Shown here: one piece after another, positions 24,119 to 33,650 of the stretch
How the letters are laid out: every line of letters begins with the position of its first letter
Numbering within the stretch: the first letter of the stretch is position 1
Assembly (NCBI GenBank): GCA_964396265.1
Contig: CAYNEM010000010.1
Span: forward strand, 48,161 to 112,160
DNA: 64,000 nucleotides
DNA from: EA-27 sp964396265
Lineage (GTDB): Archaea > Thermoplasmatota > Thermoplasmata > RBG-16-68-12 > EA-27
Direction: 5' to 3'
Notes under the pieces: generated by a model
What the model saw: the letters and a program-made list of their open reading frames with translations, nothing else
What the model was told of the DNA's origin: nothing
The model's database searches: none
Position numbers and translations under genes: made by a program

Positions 24119-24182
24119 CGGCCGTAGAACCCGCCCCCTCCGCTTAACAGATGCGGCGCAGCCTTATGTCCTCTGCGAGGGA

Positions 24183-24809
24183 ATGCCGCCTGTGGAACCG
24201 ACCCCGCCGCCTGACCGTCGAATCCCCGGGTGGAAGCTCGTCCTCGTGCTTGTGATCATCGGCATCGTTGTCCTCATCCCTGCCCTCTTCTTCCAATTCT
24301 CCCCTCGCTTCGGCCCGCCGCTCCTCCTCATCCGGATCACGGACGCGATCCGCGCGACCCCGGAGAACGTGGGTGTTACCGCAGACCTCGGGCCTCACTG
24401 CTCTCCGATGATGTGGGACCCATCGACGCGGGAGCTGACCGCGACGTCTGAGGTCGATCTCGCAAACGTGGGGGGCCTCCTCCTCCAGAGGCTAGAGCTG
24501 CTGTCCGAGAACTTCTTCACGCCGGAGTTTGCTGCAGGCGGAGACCTCATCCGCTCGACGCTGGCGGTGGACGGCACCTCGTGGACCCTCACGAGCCCTG
24601 TTGACGACCGAATCCTCACGACGTTCGTCCTCTCAGGCGAGAACGTGACCGTCGGCGGGTCGACGTACGGCCCTGGGGATACGTGGCCCCTCTCGTACGA
24701 TTACAATGTAACGACGCCCCTCGGGACGTACAGGATCGAGGAGTCCCTCTCCCTCACAAACGAGGGCATCGTGCGCCCGCGCATCGTGGTGCCCGGCGCG
24801 TGCATGTGA
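24183..24809 (+). CDS. Membrane-anchored extracellular protein
   Basis: A 208-residue protein with a short cytoplasmic Pro-rich head, a single N-terminal membrane helix (WKLVLVLVIIGIVVLIPALFF) and an extracellular beta-rich domain with Asn-X-Thr/Ser sites such as ENVTVGG and YNVTTP. No family is recognised. A TATA-like CCTTATGTC at 24162-24170 is near the ideal distance for a leaderless start at ATG 24183. It is followed by 219 bases without a gene before the large surface protein at 25029; the spacer shows a TATA-like GCTATAGG about 50 bases before it. Confidence 0.65.
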   Translation: MPPVEPTPPPDRRIPGWKLVLVLVIIGIVVLIPALFFQFSPRFGPPLLLIRITDAIRATPENVGVTADLGPHCSPMMWDPSTRELTATSEVDLANVGGLLLQRLELLSENFFTPEFAAGGDLIRSTLAVDGTSWTLTSPVDDRILTTFVLSGENVTVGGSTYGPGDTWPLSYDYNVTTPLGTYRIEESLSLTNEGIVRPRIVVPGACM

Positions 24810-25028
24810 AGCGTCGAGGAAGGCGTCTTGGTCGCCGTCCGCGACCGATTGAGGCCGTCCGGAAGGTCGTTGTCCACGGGCGACGTGAACGGTCGCGAGT
24901 TTGACCTTGCTGCCTCGGAGTCGCCCGCGGTTGCCGTTGGAAACCACTTGCGCTCCCTTCCACCGACCGCCAAAACGGCTATAGGTACAGCGTCCCCTTG
25001 GCGGCACGGAGGCGGGTGAGGCGCGGGG

Positions 25029-28000
25029 ATGAGGCAATCGACTTCTTTGACGGTCCTCAGTTTCGTCGTCTTCCTCCTGGCCCTGGGCCCACTCCTGCAC
25101 GTGTTTTCAGTCCCGTCAGAGAGCCCCCAGAATGCTGACCCAGATTGGCTTGCGTCCTCCGCACACGGTTCGTTCGTGGAGAACCGAGGCCAGCTCGCGC
25201 GCGAAGACATTCGCCTCTACTCGCTGGGCAATCCTCGGATTGCCGTCACGGACGAGTCCATCCTCCTCGAATTTCATGATCGCTTGTCCTACTCCTCCTT
25301 ATCCGGAGTCCGCGGGCCCGACCCGACGCTGAGTTCCGAGCGCGGCGTGTTGGTCCGTCTTAGATTCGAAGGGGCGAACCCTACGACGCCCGCCGGTAGG
25401 GATCGTTTCCCTCACATGACGAACTTCATCCTCGGAAACGATCCGTCCCACTGGCGGGTGGGCCTTCCCTCCTACAGGGAGGTCGTCCTTCCCAATCTCT
25501 ACCATGGGATCGACGTGGTGGCTCGGGCCGCTCAGGCCGGCGTCAAGCTGGAATTCGTCCTCCGTGCGGGTGCCGACGCCAGAGAGATCGCCGTTGCATA
25601 CGAGGGGGTCGCGGACATGCGATTGGTTGCAGGGGATCTCATCCTCGGAACCGATCTGGGCGACATCCGCGACGAAAGACCGATCGCGTACCAGCATGGG
25701 AGGACGATTCCATGCGCGTTCGTCCCCCGCGGGACTGGGACGTTCGGGTTCGCGTGCGATGGGTGGGACACGTCGGCCGCCGGAATCATCGATCCCTTGG
25801 TGTATTCCACCTTCCTTGAAGGTACGGCCGCGAACACTGTGGCACATTCCGTCGTCGTGGACATCGGGGGCAACGCGTACGTGACTGGCGGAACCCACTC
25901 GCCGTTGTTCCCGGTCACCCCGGGCGCATTCGACCGAGTCCTGAACGGGACCGAGGACGTGTTCGTCGCGAAACTCAATGCGGCCGGAGACGCACTGTTC
26001 TACGCGACCTACTTGGGAGGCTCAGGGGCTGATCGCGGCGATTCGATCTCCTTGGATGCGTCTCGCAATGCGTACGTGACCGGCACCACCGATTCGCCAG
26101 ATTTCCCCATTATGGGGGGGTTTGATGCGACCCTGAACGGCACACGGGGTGACGCATTCCTTGCGCGGCTCGACTCCACGGGTGCGGTCTTGCTCTACTC
26201 CACATACCTGGGAGGATCCGACCAGGAAGGCAGGCTCTCGATCGACGTGACACCCGGGGGTCGCGCGCATCTTTCGGGCCTGACCTGGTCATCCGACTTC
26301 CCTACAACTGGTGGTGCCTTCGACCGCACTCTCAACGGGAGCAACGACGCGTTCGTGACGAGTGTGGACACCTCCACGGGAGAGCTCCGGTTCTCGACAT
26401 ACCTCGGGGGTAGTTCAAGTGAAGGCACCAATGCCATGTCGGTGCGCGTGGACGGCAGCGGAATCAGCTATGTGTGCGGCGAGACGGCCTCGCCCGACTT
26501 CCCGGTTCGCGGGGGTCTGGATTCTCAACGGGACGGAACTACCGATGCCTTTCTGACGAAGCTCTGGGAGACCGGCGAGCTCCGCTACTCGTCCTACGTG
26601 GGAGGGAGCCTCCGGGATGGCTGCGAGTCGTTGGTGCTCGATCAGGTTGGCAACGTCTATTTCGCCGGGTATACGGAGTCAGCCGACTTTCCTGGCGCAT
26701 TGAATCCCCTCGGGGGCCAACTTGACGCGTTGGTTGCGAAGGTTGATGCGGGGGGCACCGGAGTCGTCTATGCTCGTCTCATCGGAGGCAGCGGAATGGA
26801 GCTCGCTCACTCGATCGCCGTGGATTCAGCGGGTCAAGCCTACGTCTCGGGCACCGCCTTGTCGGCGGACTTCCCGTTTGCAGGCGACGTAATAGACATG
26901 ACCTTCGAGGGTTTCGGGGAAGCCTTCGTCGCATCGGTGGGTGCGACCGGCGCCCTTCTGCTCTCAACGTTTCTGGGCGGAGCTGGCTATGAGCAAGGGC
27001 ATGGTGTCGCGGTCGACCTCGCGGGCAACGTGTACGTCACGGGCCACTCGGATTCCGCGGACTTCCCCGTGACGCCGGGCGCGTTCGACGCTGATCCGCC
27101 CATGGGGGACGACGCGTTTGTAGCAAAGATCGGTCCGGCAATTCCGCCGAACCTGCCGGACCTCGTTCTCGGAGCATCAGACGTGTACTTCACGCCGCCA
27201 AGCCCGGTCCTCGCAGGAACGGTCGTCACAATCGAGGCCATCGTGCACAATCGAGGGACCGCAGATGCGAATCAGGTTGGCGCCCGGTTCCATGACGGGC
27301 CACCGCCCTTCTCGATTCGAATCAATGGAGACGCCGTCGTGCCGACGATTCCGCGCTCGGGAGGGACGGGCACGGCCTCCGTCGCATGGACGGCGGGCCC
27401 GGCGGGGGGGCACACGATCTGCGTCGTCGCTGACCCTGAAGGCCTCATCTTGGAGGCCAACGAGAGCAACAACGTCGCGTGTGCGCCGTTCACCGTCACA
27501 CCCGCGCCGTTGCCCGACCTCGTGGTGACGAACATCTGGATGACGCCTCCTTCGCCCGTCACGAGCGGCACCACGGTGTCGCTTCACGTTCTGATACAAA
27601 ACACAGGTGGAACCTCGGGAGGGACGGTCGTCAGGTTCTATGACGGGACCCCGCCGGCGCCTCAGATTGGCCCTGATTGGGCCTCGGGCCCTCTTCCGGC
27701 GATCATCTCTGCTCCTTGGACCGCCTCACTTCCCGGGACCCACGACATGTGCGCTGCCGCCGACCCAGACGACACTGTGGCGGAGTCGAACGAAGGGAAC
27801 AATGTCGCGTGCATGCCCGTTGTCGTCCTTTCGCCGCCAGACCTCCGACCGGACTACATCCCCGTCGGACCCCTCCCCTCTCCTGCCGCCAGGGTGGGAC
27901 TATCCGTGTCACTGACCTTCTCTGTCGCGGTCCAAAATGCGGGCAATGCGACTCCGTCGCAGGATGCCGTCCTCGCATTCTACAACGAGACCACGCGAAG

Positions 28001-29603
28001 CACGCCATTTCAAACGTTCGCGATTCCGCCAGTCACGCCGCCGGCAATGTCCGGACGGTTTGACGCGACCTGGATTTCGCCCTCCCTGCCGGGGATTCAT
28101 CGCGTGTTCGCGGAGGTGGATTTCGGAGATGCGCTAGTGGAATGGGATGAATCGAACAACGTCCACGCATGGACCGTGCAGGTAGTCGCGGGCCCGGTGA
28201 CGAACCTCGTCGTCGGGGCACCGAACGTCACGATCGGGCAGACGTACGTCACTTCCGCCACGGTGCTCAGCTTCTCCGTCCTCGACCAGAGCGGGACCGG
28301 GATCCGGAACACGATGTACCGCATCGGCGGTGGTCCGTGGGTCAACTACACCGCCACCGGGCCGTTCTCACTCACCGGCGAGGGCCCCCGCTTCATCGAG
28401 TGGTTCTCCGAGGACTTCGCGGGGAACGTCGAGGCGACCGCGAGCGCCGTCCTCGTCGTCGACAGCACGCCGCCAACGACGACCTCCGTGATCGGGGATC
28501 CGAAGTACCTGAACGGCGGCACGTTCGTCACGTCCTGGACCCCGATCTCCTTGTCCTCGGTGGACGGCGCTCCTTGGCCCGTCGGGGTGGGCTTTGTAGA
28601 GCACCGCATCGACGGAGGCCCTTGGTCCCTATACGCCACGCCCATCGTGCTGGGCGGGGAGGGCACGCACACCGTCGACGTCCGCGCGACGGACCTCCTC
28701 GGAAACCTCGAACCGATGAGCACCACGGCGATGATCGTCGACGACACGCCGCCGTTTCCGACCCTCTCCGTCGGGACGCCGCAGTACGCCGGCGCGCGGC
28801 TCTTCGTCAAGTCCTCGACGCCCTTGATGGTCCTCGCCTCCGACGCGGGCGCCGTCCCGGTGGGCCTCGCCGTCGTCCAGTACCGGATCGATGGCGGCCC
28901 GTGGACGCCCTTCGCAAGCCCGTTCGTCCTACCGCCCGTGGACGGGACGCATCGCGTGGGGTACGCCGCGGGGGACCGCCTGGGCAACGCCGCCGGCAGC
29001 ATCGCGGACCTCGTCGTGGACGACGCGCCCCCGGAGACGACGATCGCGCCCCTCGCGGGACCGTACGCGGAGGACACGCTTTTCACACTCGTCGCCTCGG
29101 ACGCGGGCTCGGGGGTGGCGTTCACAGAGTACCGAATCGATGACCATGGATGGACGAACTACGTCGGTGGATTCTCACTACTGGCGGGGGACCACGTGAT
29201 CCGCTTCCGCTCCGTGGACCGGCTGGGCAACTCAGAGGTCGAACGCACGATGTCCGTAAGCGTGGTCGGCGCGCCGCCGACGCTTGTGACGAACTGGAAA
29301 CCTCTTGTGGCGGCGGCGTTCGCGGCGGTCCTTACGATCCTCGGCATTTGGTCCTCGCGACGCGCTCCAACGTTCGGGGGGCGGACGAACGTCGGGAGAA
29401 CGTTCCTCCTCGCGGCCCTCCCGTTCGTCGTGGCGGAGGCCGCAACCGGAGTTGTGTCCGCGATGACGGGACAATTGGCCATCCCGCCAATCCTCGGCAT
29501 CGGAACGATCACGGACGCTGGCATATTGGTCGCCGGAGCCGTGGTTTCGTTCGTTCGCGTTCGGGCAGGCAGTCGCCCAGCGCTTGAGCCTCCGTCCGAG
29601 TAA
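25029..29603 (+). CDS. Giant surface protein: SBBP propeller, CARDB domains, C-terminal membrane helices
   Basis: A 1524-residue exported protein. It has an N-terminal signal segment (SLTVLSFVVFLLALGPLL), a region with FVENRGQLAREDIRLYSLGN typical of the N-terminal domain that precedes SBBP propellers, and about nine SBBP beta-propeller repeats to residue 690 (recurring G-N-A-Y-V-T-G, S-x-D-F-P, L-G-G-S-G). Two or three CARDB-type domains follow from about residue 712, with PDLVxxxI and ESNNVAC motifs. Next come four repeats (GGPW, EGxH, DxxGN, VDDTPP) and three hydrophobic helices at the C-terminus. Likely a cell-surface adhesin or sensor. Base composition and codon use change near 28195, to distinctly more G/C-ending codons. 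Confidence 0.88.
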   Translation: MRQSTSLTVLSFVVFLLALGPLLHVFSVPSESPQNADPDWLASSAHGSFVENRGQLAREDIRLYSLGNPRIAVTDESILLEFHDRLSYSSLSGVRGPDPTLSSERGVLVRLRFEGANPTTPAGRDRFPHMTNFILGNDPSHWRVGLPSYREVVLPNLYHGIDVVARAAQAGVKLEFVLRAGADAREIAVAYEGVADMRLVAGDLILGTDLGDIRDERPIAYQHGRTIPCAFVPRGTGTFGFACDGWDTSAAGIIDPLVYSTFLEGTAANTVAHSVVVDIGGNAYVTGGTHSPLFPVTPGAFDRVLNGTEDVFVAKLNAAGDALFYATYLGGSGADRGDSISLDASRNAYVTGTTDSPDFPIMGGFDATLNGTRGDAFLARLDSTGAVLLYSTYLGGSDQEGRLSIDVTPGGRAHLSGLTWSSDFPTTGGAFDRTLNGSNDAFVTSVDTSTGELRFSTYLGGSSSEGTNAMSVRVDGSGISYVCGETASPDFPVRGGLDSQRDGTTDAFLTKLWETGELRYSSYVGGSLRDGCESLVLDQVGNVYFAGYTESADFPGALNPLGGQLDALVAKVDAGGTGVVYARLIGGSGMELAHSIAVDSAGQAYVSGTALSADFPFAGDVIDMTFEGFGEAFVASVGATGALLLSTFLGGAGYEQGHGVAVDLAGNVYVTGHSDSADFPVTPGAFDADPPMGDDAFVAKIGPAIPPNLPDLVLGASDVYFTPPSPVLAGTVVTIEAIVHNRGTADANQVGARFHDGPPPFSIRINGDAVVPTIPRSGGTGTASVAWTAGPAGGHTICVVADPEGLILEANESNNVACAPFTVTPAPLPDLVVTNIWMTPPSPVTSGTTVSLHVLIQNTGGTSGGTVVRFYDGTPPAPQIGPDWASGPLPAIISAPWTASLPGTHDMCAAADPDDTVAESNEGNNVACMPVVVLSPPDLRPDYIPVGPLPSPAARVGLSVSLTFSVAVQNAGNATPSQDAVLAFYNETTRSTPFQTFAIPPVTPPAMSGRFDATWISPSLPGIHRVFAEVDFGDALVEWDESNNVHAWTVQVVAGPVTNLVVGAPNVTIGQTYVTSATVLSFSVLDQSGTGIRNTMYRIGGGPWVNYTATGPFSLTGEGPRFIEWFSEDFAGNVEATASAVLVVDSTPPTTTSVIGDPKYLNGGTFVTSWTPISLSSVDGAPWPVGVGFVEHRIDGGPWSLYATPIVLGGEGTHTVDVRATDLLGNLEPMSTTAMIVDDTPPFPTLSVGTPQYAGARLFVKSSTPLMVLASDAGAVPVGLAVVQYRIDGGPWTPFASPFVLPPVDGTHRVGYAAGDRLGNAAGSIADLVVDDAPPETTIAPLAGPYAEDTLFTLVASDAGSGVAFTEYRIDDHGWTNYVGGFSLLAGDHVIRFRSVDRLGNSEVERTMSVSVVGAPPTLVTNWKPLVAAAFAAVLTILGIWSSRRAPTFGGRTNVGRTFLLAALPFVVAEAATGVVSAMTGQLAIPPILGIGTITDAGILVAGAVVSFVRVRAGSRPALEPPSE

Positions 29604-29648
29604 ACGAGGTTCCTGTCCCCCCGGCAGCTTTGCGGTGCACGACGAGGC

Positions 29649-31037
29649 TCATCGCGGGCCGAAGAGCGCCCTCAGTCGAGCGAGATCGACGAGCGCGACA
29701 TCCCGTCCCGCCGCGGCTCGGCAGCTTTCCGTGAACCCCGACTTCGAGAAGAGGGCGACCCGTCGCTCCTTCCAACGACCCTCGACGTATCCGAGTTTCT
29801 CTCGAAGCGCATCGAGCACATCGCGGCCCATCGGGTTGGAGGTCCACTTGCATTCGCCTCCGAGGAGAACGCCGCGACTCCGGTCGACGGCGACGACATC
29901 GATCTCCCGCTCCCCCGCCCACCACGATCCCACGGACTCGAACGGCCCCCCGAACGCGCCGGGTTGGCTCCGCACGAGTTCCTGGCACACCTCCTCGAAG
30001 ACGCGGCCCACGTGGCCGTTCCAGTGCGCCAGGAGGTGTCGCCGGGGGGCCTCCCGATCTCCACCTTCCAACACGCCGGACCACCGGGCCACGAACCGGA
30101 ACCAGAAGGCGAAGAAGGGGTCTGCGATCCGGTATCGGCTAGTGCGCGCGGACCGCCGACGCTCCGTCGCGGGGAAGTCTCGGCGGACGAGGCGGAGGGA
30201 CTGAAGGACGCCGAGGTACTTGCCCAGCTTCGTCGCCGCCAACCCGCTCCGCGTGCTGATGTCGTTGAACCGCGCCGCGCCCTCCGCGATCGCTGTGAGC
30301 ACGGAGAAGTACGTCGCGGGTTCGCGCAGCTCCTGGAGGAGAAGGAGGCGGGGCTCGCGGTGCAGGTAGGACTCCGGGGGGAAGACCCGGGCCGCAATGT
30401 TCTCGAGCGCGGGCCGGGAGGGGTCGAACTGCAACAGGTAGGCGGGGACTCCACCGAGGGCCGCGAAGAACTCGATCCGCCTCGACTCCGCCGCCCGCGG
30501 CTGGAACATCCGGGCCTGCGCGTAGGCTAGGGGCCGGACCTCCAGCTGCCCGGTCCTCCTTCCATATAGCGGGCTCCCGTACCCGAGGACCTCGCGCTCC
30601 ATCGCGCTCATGGACGACCCACAGAGGACGAGGCGGAGTTGCGTCCCGGATAGACGGGTGTCCCAGCAGCGCTGGAGGATCGAGAAGAACGCGGGGTTGG
30701 CCTCTTGAAGAAACCCCACCTCGTCAAGGACGAGGATCAGGCGTTTTTCGGCTGCATCGGCCACGTACTCGAAGAACGCGTCCCATGTCCGAAACGAAAT
30801 CCCGGGCGGTCCCAGGGCTCGGGCGCACTCGCGGGCGAAGACCTCAAGAAGAAGGGACTCACGCTGCGTGTCCGCGACGAGGTAGGCGTGGCGGCGACCT
30901 CGGACGGCCTCCCGAAGGAGAGCGGTCTTCCCGACGCGCCGCCGGCCCCACACAACGACGAACTGGGGGCCAGCGGCCGCCCAGAACCGGTGCAGAGCCT
31001 CAAGTTCTCCTGTTCGGTTGCGGAACGCACTTTGCAT
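29649..31037 (-). CDS. Archaeal AAA-type ATPase with DUF234 nuclease-like C-terminus
   Basis: A 462-residue protein of the large archaeal ATPase family found in many mobile or variable loci. It has Walker A GRRRVGKTALL, Walker B LILVLDEVGFLQ, a SSMSAMEREVLGYGSPLYGR segment and a winged-helix linker, and a DUF234 C-terminal domain with IDVVAVDR and GECKWTS (D ... E-C-K: a nuclease-like Asp/Glu/Lys set). Biological role is unknown. ATG 31037 is preferred over ATG 31052 because the TATA-like TTAAATAC box (about 31069-31062, minus) is about 30 bases upstream, implying a leaderless start. The start codon lies within the first of two operator-like dyads (31036-31064). Confidence 0.88.
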   Translation of the reverse strand: MQSAFRNRTGELEALHRFWAAAGPQFVVVWGRRRVGKTALLREAVRGRRHAYLVADTQRESLLLEVFARECARALGPPGISFRTWDAFFEYVADAAEKRLILVLDEVGFLQEANPAFFSILQRCWDTRLSGTQLRLVLCGSSMSAMEREVLGYGSPLYGRRTGQLEVRPLAYAQARMFQPRAAESRRIEFFAALGGVPAYLLQFDPSRPALENIAARVFPPESYLHREPRLLLLQELREPATYFSVLTAIAEGAARFNDISTRSGLAATKLGKYLGVLQSLRLVRRDFPATERRRSARTSRYRIADPFFAFWFRFVARWSGVLEGGDREAPRRHLLAHWNGHVGRVFEEVCQELVRSQPGAFGGPFESVGSWWAGEREIDVVAVDRSRGVLLGGECKWTSNPMGRDVLDALREKLGYVEGRWKERRVALFSKSGFTESCRAAAGRDVALVDLARLRALFGPR

Positions 31038-31064
31038 ACTTGAAAGTATCATACTCCAGAGTAT
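31036..31064. promoter_or_regulatory. Two tandem 14-bp palindromes at the ATPase start
   Basis: ATACTTGAAAGTAT (31036-31049) and ATACTCCAGAGTAT (31051-31064) are both perfect 6-bp-arm dyads with 2-base centres, offset by 15 bases. The first covers the ATPase start codon and the second abuts the TATA box. This is the layout expected for an operator controlling that gene, possibly autoregulatory. Confidence 0.6.
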
Positions 31065-31118
31065 TTAAGATTGCCTCTATCCTTCTCCGCGACCGTCGGG
31101 TCGATCATGACCGCCAGC

Positions 31119-32408
31119 CTACGGCGAGAACCGAGAGGGCGTCCGGGGGAATGGAATGGCGTCCCGGATGTGGTCGAGCTTGCAGATCCACTGGAGGAGA
31201 CGCTCCATGCCCATCCCGAACCCCGCGTGCTGCACGTTCCCGAACCGCCGCGTGTCGAGGTACCACTCGTAGTTCTTCGGGTCCTCCCCGAAGGCGACGA
31301 TCGCTTGCTTGAGGTACTCGATGTCCGTCTCCCTCTCGCTGCCGCCAACGACCTCGCCGACGTCGTCCCCCGCGATCACGTCGAACCCGAGGACGACCTC
31401 CGGGTTGCTGGGGTCGCGGCGCTTGTAGAACGCCTGGGAGACCCTCGGATAGTGCGACACGACGATCGGCTGCGCCTTTCCCTCGGTGAGCGCCCTCTCC
31501 TCGAGCGTGCGCAGGTCCTTTCCCCACTCGATCTCCATGCCCTTCGCTCGCACCCGGTTGAGCGCCTCCTCGTACGTGATGTGCTCGAACGGCGTGTGCA
31601 CGCGCTTCATGACCTCCGGGTCGCGCCCGAGGAATGTGAGCTCGTCCGAATTCTCCTCAGCCGCCCGATGGGCGGCGTAAGCGATCACGCCTTCCGCGTG
31701 TTTCAGCACGTCGTCCATCCCCGCCCACGCCTGTTCCATCTCGCAGTGCCAGTACTCCGTGAGATGCCGCGTCGTGCGCGACTTCTCCGCGCGGAACGAG
31801 GGGCCGATGTAGTACACCTTCTCCATTGAGAGCGCGAGCGCCTCCGCGTACAACTGCCACGACTGCGTGAGGTACGCCTTACGGCCGAAGTACTCCACGC
31901 TGAACAGCGTGGCCCCACCCTCGCTGCCGACCGGCGTGATCATCGGCGGGTGGACCTCCCAAAACCCCTTCTCCCGGAAGTATTCATGGACCGCGCCGAA
32001 CACGGTGTGGCGCACGCGGAACACGGACGTCATGCGTTGCGACCGGACCCACAGGTGGCGCACGTCGAGGAGGAACTCCTCGCTGAGGTCCTGCTGGATC
32101 GGGAACTTCTCCGCGAAGGAGACGACCTGAAAGTCCTTCGCACGCACCTCGTACCCGCCGGGCGCGCGTTTGTCTTCCACGACGGTCCCGCGGGCGATCA
32201 CGGACGACTCGATCAGTGCCTTCTCCGCACCTTCGAACGCGGGCCCAGGGACCACGTCCTTCGCCACCGCCACCTGGATGACGCCGGTCGAGTCGCGGAG
32301 GACGACGAACGCCTTGCCGCCGATCGTGCGCGTGCGATAGATCCAGCCACGGAGCTCGACGTCCTGGCCCGTGTGCTTCCCTTTCATGATCTCGCGGATC
32401 TGAGGCAC
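31119..32408 (-). CDS. asnS: Asparagine--tRNA ligase
   Basis: A 429-residue class IIb tRNA synthetase. It has the N-terminal OB-fold anticodon-binding domain (DVELRGWIYRTRTIGGKAF), motif 1 with WEVHPPMITPVGSEGGATLF, motif 2 (IGPSFRAEKSRTTRHLTEYW) and motif 3 (HAGFGMGMERLLQWICKL). The TPVGSEGGATLF stretch is AsnRS-type rather than AspRS-type. It charges tRNA-Asn for protein synthesis in the cytoplasm. Start GTG 32408 is supported by GGTAATCTA (minus, about 32443-32435), 30 bases upstream. The ATPase gene follows it on the same strand, from its own promoter. Confidence 0.93.
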   Translation of the reverse strand: MPQIREIMKGKHTGQDVELRGWIYRTRTIGGKAFVVLRDSTGVIQVAVAKDVVPGPAFEGAEKALIESSVIARGTVVEDKRAPGGYEVRAKDFQVVSFAEKFPIQQDLSEEFLLDVRHLWVRSQRMTSVFRVRHTVFGAVHEYFREKGFWEVHPPMITPVGSEGGATLFSVEYFGRKAYLTQSWQLYAEALALSMEKVYYIGPSFRAEKSRTTRHLTEYWHCEMEQAWAGMDDVLKHAEGVIAYAAHRAAEENSDELTFLGRDPEVMKRVHTPFEHITYEEALNRVRAKGMEIEWGKDLRTLEERALTEGKAQPIVVSHYPRVSQAFYKRRDPSNPEVVLGFDVIAGDDVGEVVGGSERETDIEYLKQAIVAFGEDPKNYEWYLDTRRFGNVQHAGFGMGMERLLQWICKLDHIRDAIPFPRTPSRFSP

Positions 32409-32452
32409 GGTGGACGGAACCCATGGGGGCTAGATTACCGTTTCGCGACCGC

Positions 32453-33088
32453 TCACACGGCACGGTATACGATGGAGATGTCCTGACCGTTCGCGAGGAT
32501 CAGGTTCTCGTAGCCCCCGCTCGGCACGCCCCCGACGGACATCGCGATCTCGTGCGTGACGTCCGCGAAATAATTGAAAATCTGGTTCTGGGAGAACGGC
32601 AGCCCCCAGATCGCGAAGAAGTCCCTCAGATACACAGCGCGGGGGCCTGGCAGCTCGATGTGAATCTCGCCGTTCGGTAGGTGGGTGTGAAGGGGCCGGT
32701 AGCAGTCGGACGCCACGATGCCGATGTCCGCAGGAATCGCGTAGGGCGCTCCGAGGATAGTAATCGCGAGATGAGCGTGCCAATGGACGGTGAGTGCCGG
32801 CGTGTGCTCCACACACATCTCGGTCACCGGCGTCGTATCCTCCGGAGGCGTCGTGGAGGACCGATACGCGAGGTACACTCCCGAGGCAACGACCGCCACG
32901 AGGGCGACGGCGACGACCAACCACATGGGAAACCGGATTGATCCCGCCCGCCTTCGGGAGGAGGGGCGTTGCCGCTCGATCCGTGCCGCCTTCTCCGTCA
33001 TGCCATGAGCTTTTCGCAGGTGCGAGGGCAGATTGTCTGGCTTCACGAACACCCCGCACTCGGGGCAGTGGCTGTCCGCCTTCGCCAT
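32453..33088 (-). CDS. Zinc-finger, membrane-anchored protein with extracellular His-rich domain
   Basis: A 211-residue protein. Residues 6-30 hold a C2H2-like finger (CPECGVFVKPDNLPSHLRKAH); one membrane helix follows (MWLVVAVALVAVVASGVYLA). The outside domain has HWHAHLAI, DCYRPLHTHLPNGEIHIELPG and YLRDFFAIWGLP. Similar domains with HxHAHL and LHTH motifs occur in archaeal and actinobacterial proteins of unknown function; the His cluster looks metal-binding. A cytoplasmic finger with an extracellular metal-like site suggests sensing. ATG 33088 fits a leaderless start about 30 bases after GATTAAGG (minus, about 33119-33112). It lies 44 bases upstream of asnS. Confidence 0.75.
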   Translation of the reverse strand: MAKADSHCPECGVFVKPDNLPSHLRKAHGMTEKAARIERQRPSSRRRAGSIRFPMWLVVAVALVAVVASGVYLAYRSSTTPPEDTTPVTEMCVEHTPALTVHWHAHLAITILGAPYAIPADIGIVASDCYRPLHTHLPNGEIHIELPGPRAVYLRDFFAIWGLPFSQNQIFNYFADVTHEIAMSVGGVPSGGYENLILANGQDISIVYRAV

Positions 33089-33169
33089 CGTCCCGACGAC
33101 ATCCTTTGCGACCTTAATCCTTCGCCCCCGAACGTTAGGGAGAAATACGGTGTCGCGTTCCACGGCGCC

Positions 33170-33619
33170 GTGATCCGGTCCGCGGGCGTCGGGGACCTCG
33201 AGGCCCTGTACGAGCTCGAAGTCGTGTGCTTCGCGGAGCGGCGGTTCACCCGCGATCACCTGCTGTACATTCTGCGCCACCCGCGCGCGTCCACGTTCGT
33301 GTACGAGGACGGGCGCGTCCTCGGCTCCATCATGCTCCACGACGAGGGCGGCGTGTTGCGCGTCCTGAGCGTGGGCGTCCACCCGTCCTGCCGGAGGCGC
33401 GGGGTCGGCGGGCGTCTCATGACGCTCGCGGAGGACATGGCGGTGAAGTTCCACTCGAGCGAGGTCCGGCTCGAGGTGAGCACGAGGAATGAGGGGGCGA
33501 TCGCGTTCTATTCAGCGCTCGGATACGAGACCACGGGGACCATCCCGCGCTACTACTCGTGGGGCGAGGACGCGCACTCGATGCGGAAGGCGGTGGCCAT
33601 CGAAGTCCAAAAGTCTTAA
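33170..33619 (+). CDS. RimI-like GNAT acetyltransferase
   Basis: A 149-residue GNAT protein, likely an N-alpha-acetyltransferase of ribosomal or other proteins. Motifs are VIRSAGVGDLEALYELEVVCF, FVYEDGRVLGSIMLHD, VLSVGVHPSCRRRGVGGRLM (acetyl-CoA loop) and VSTRNEGAIAFYSALGYE. The start is GTG 33170, where the protein matches the usual V-I-R-x-A start; the open frame extends back over the divergent promoter. A TTAAT box (33115-33119) serves both this gene and the zinc-finger gene on the other strand. The arginine decarboxylase follows. Confidence 0.88.
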   Translation: MIRSAGVGDLEALYELEVVCFAERRFTRDHLLYILRHPRASTFVYEDGRVLGSIMLHDEGGVLRVLSVGVHPSCRRRGVGGRLMTLAEDMAVKFHSSEVRLEVSTRNEGAIAFYSALGYETTGTIPRYYSWGEDAHSMRKAVAIEVQKS

Positions 33620-33650
33620 GAGCGAAACCTCGCTACGCTCGAATTCGTCC

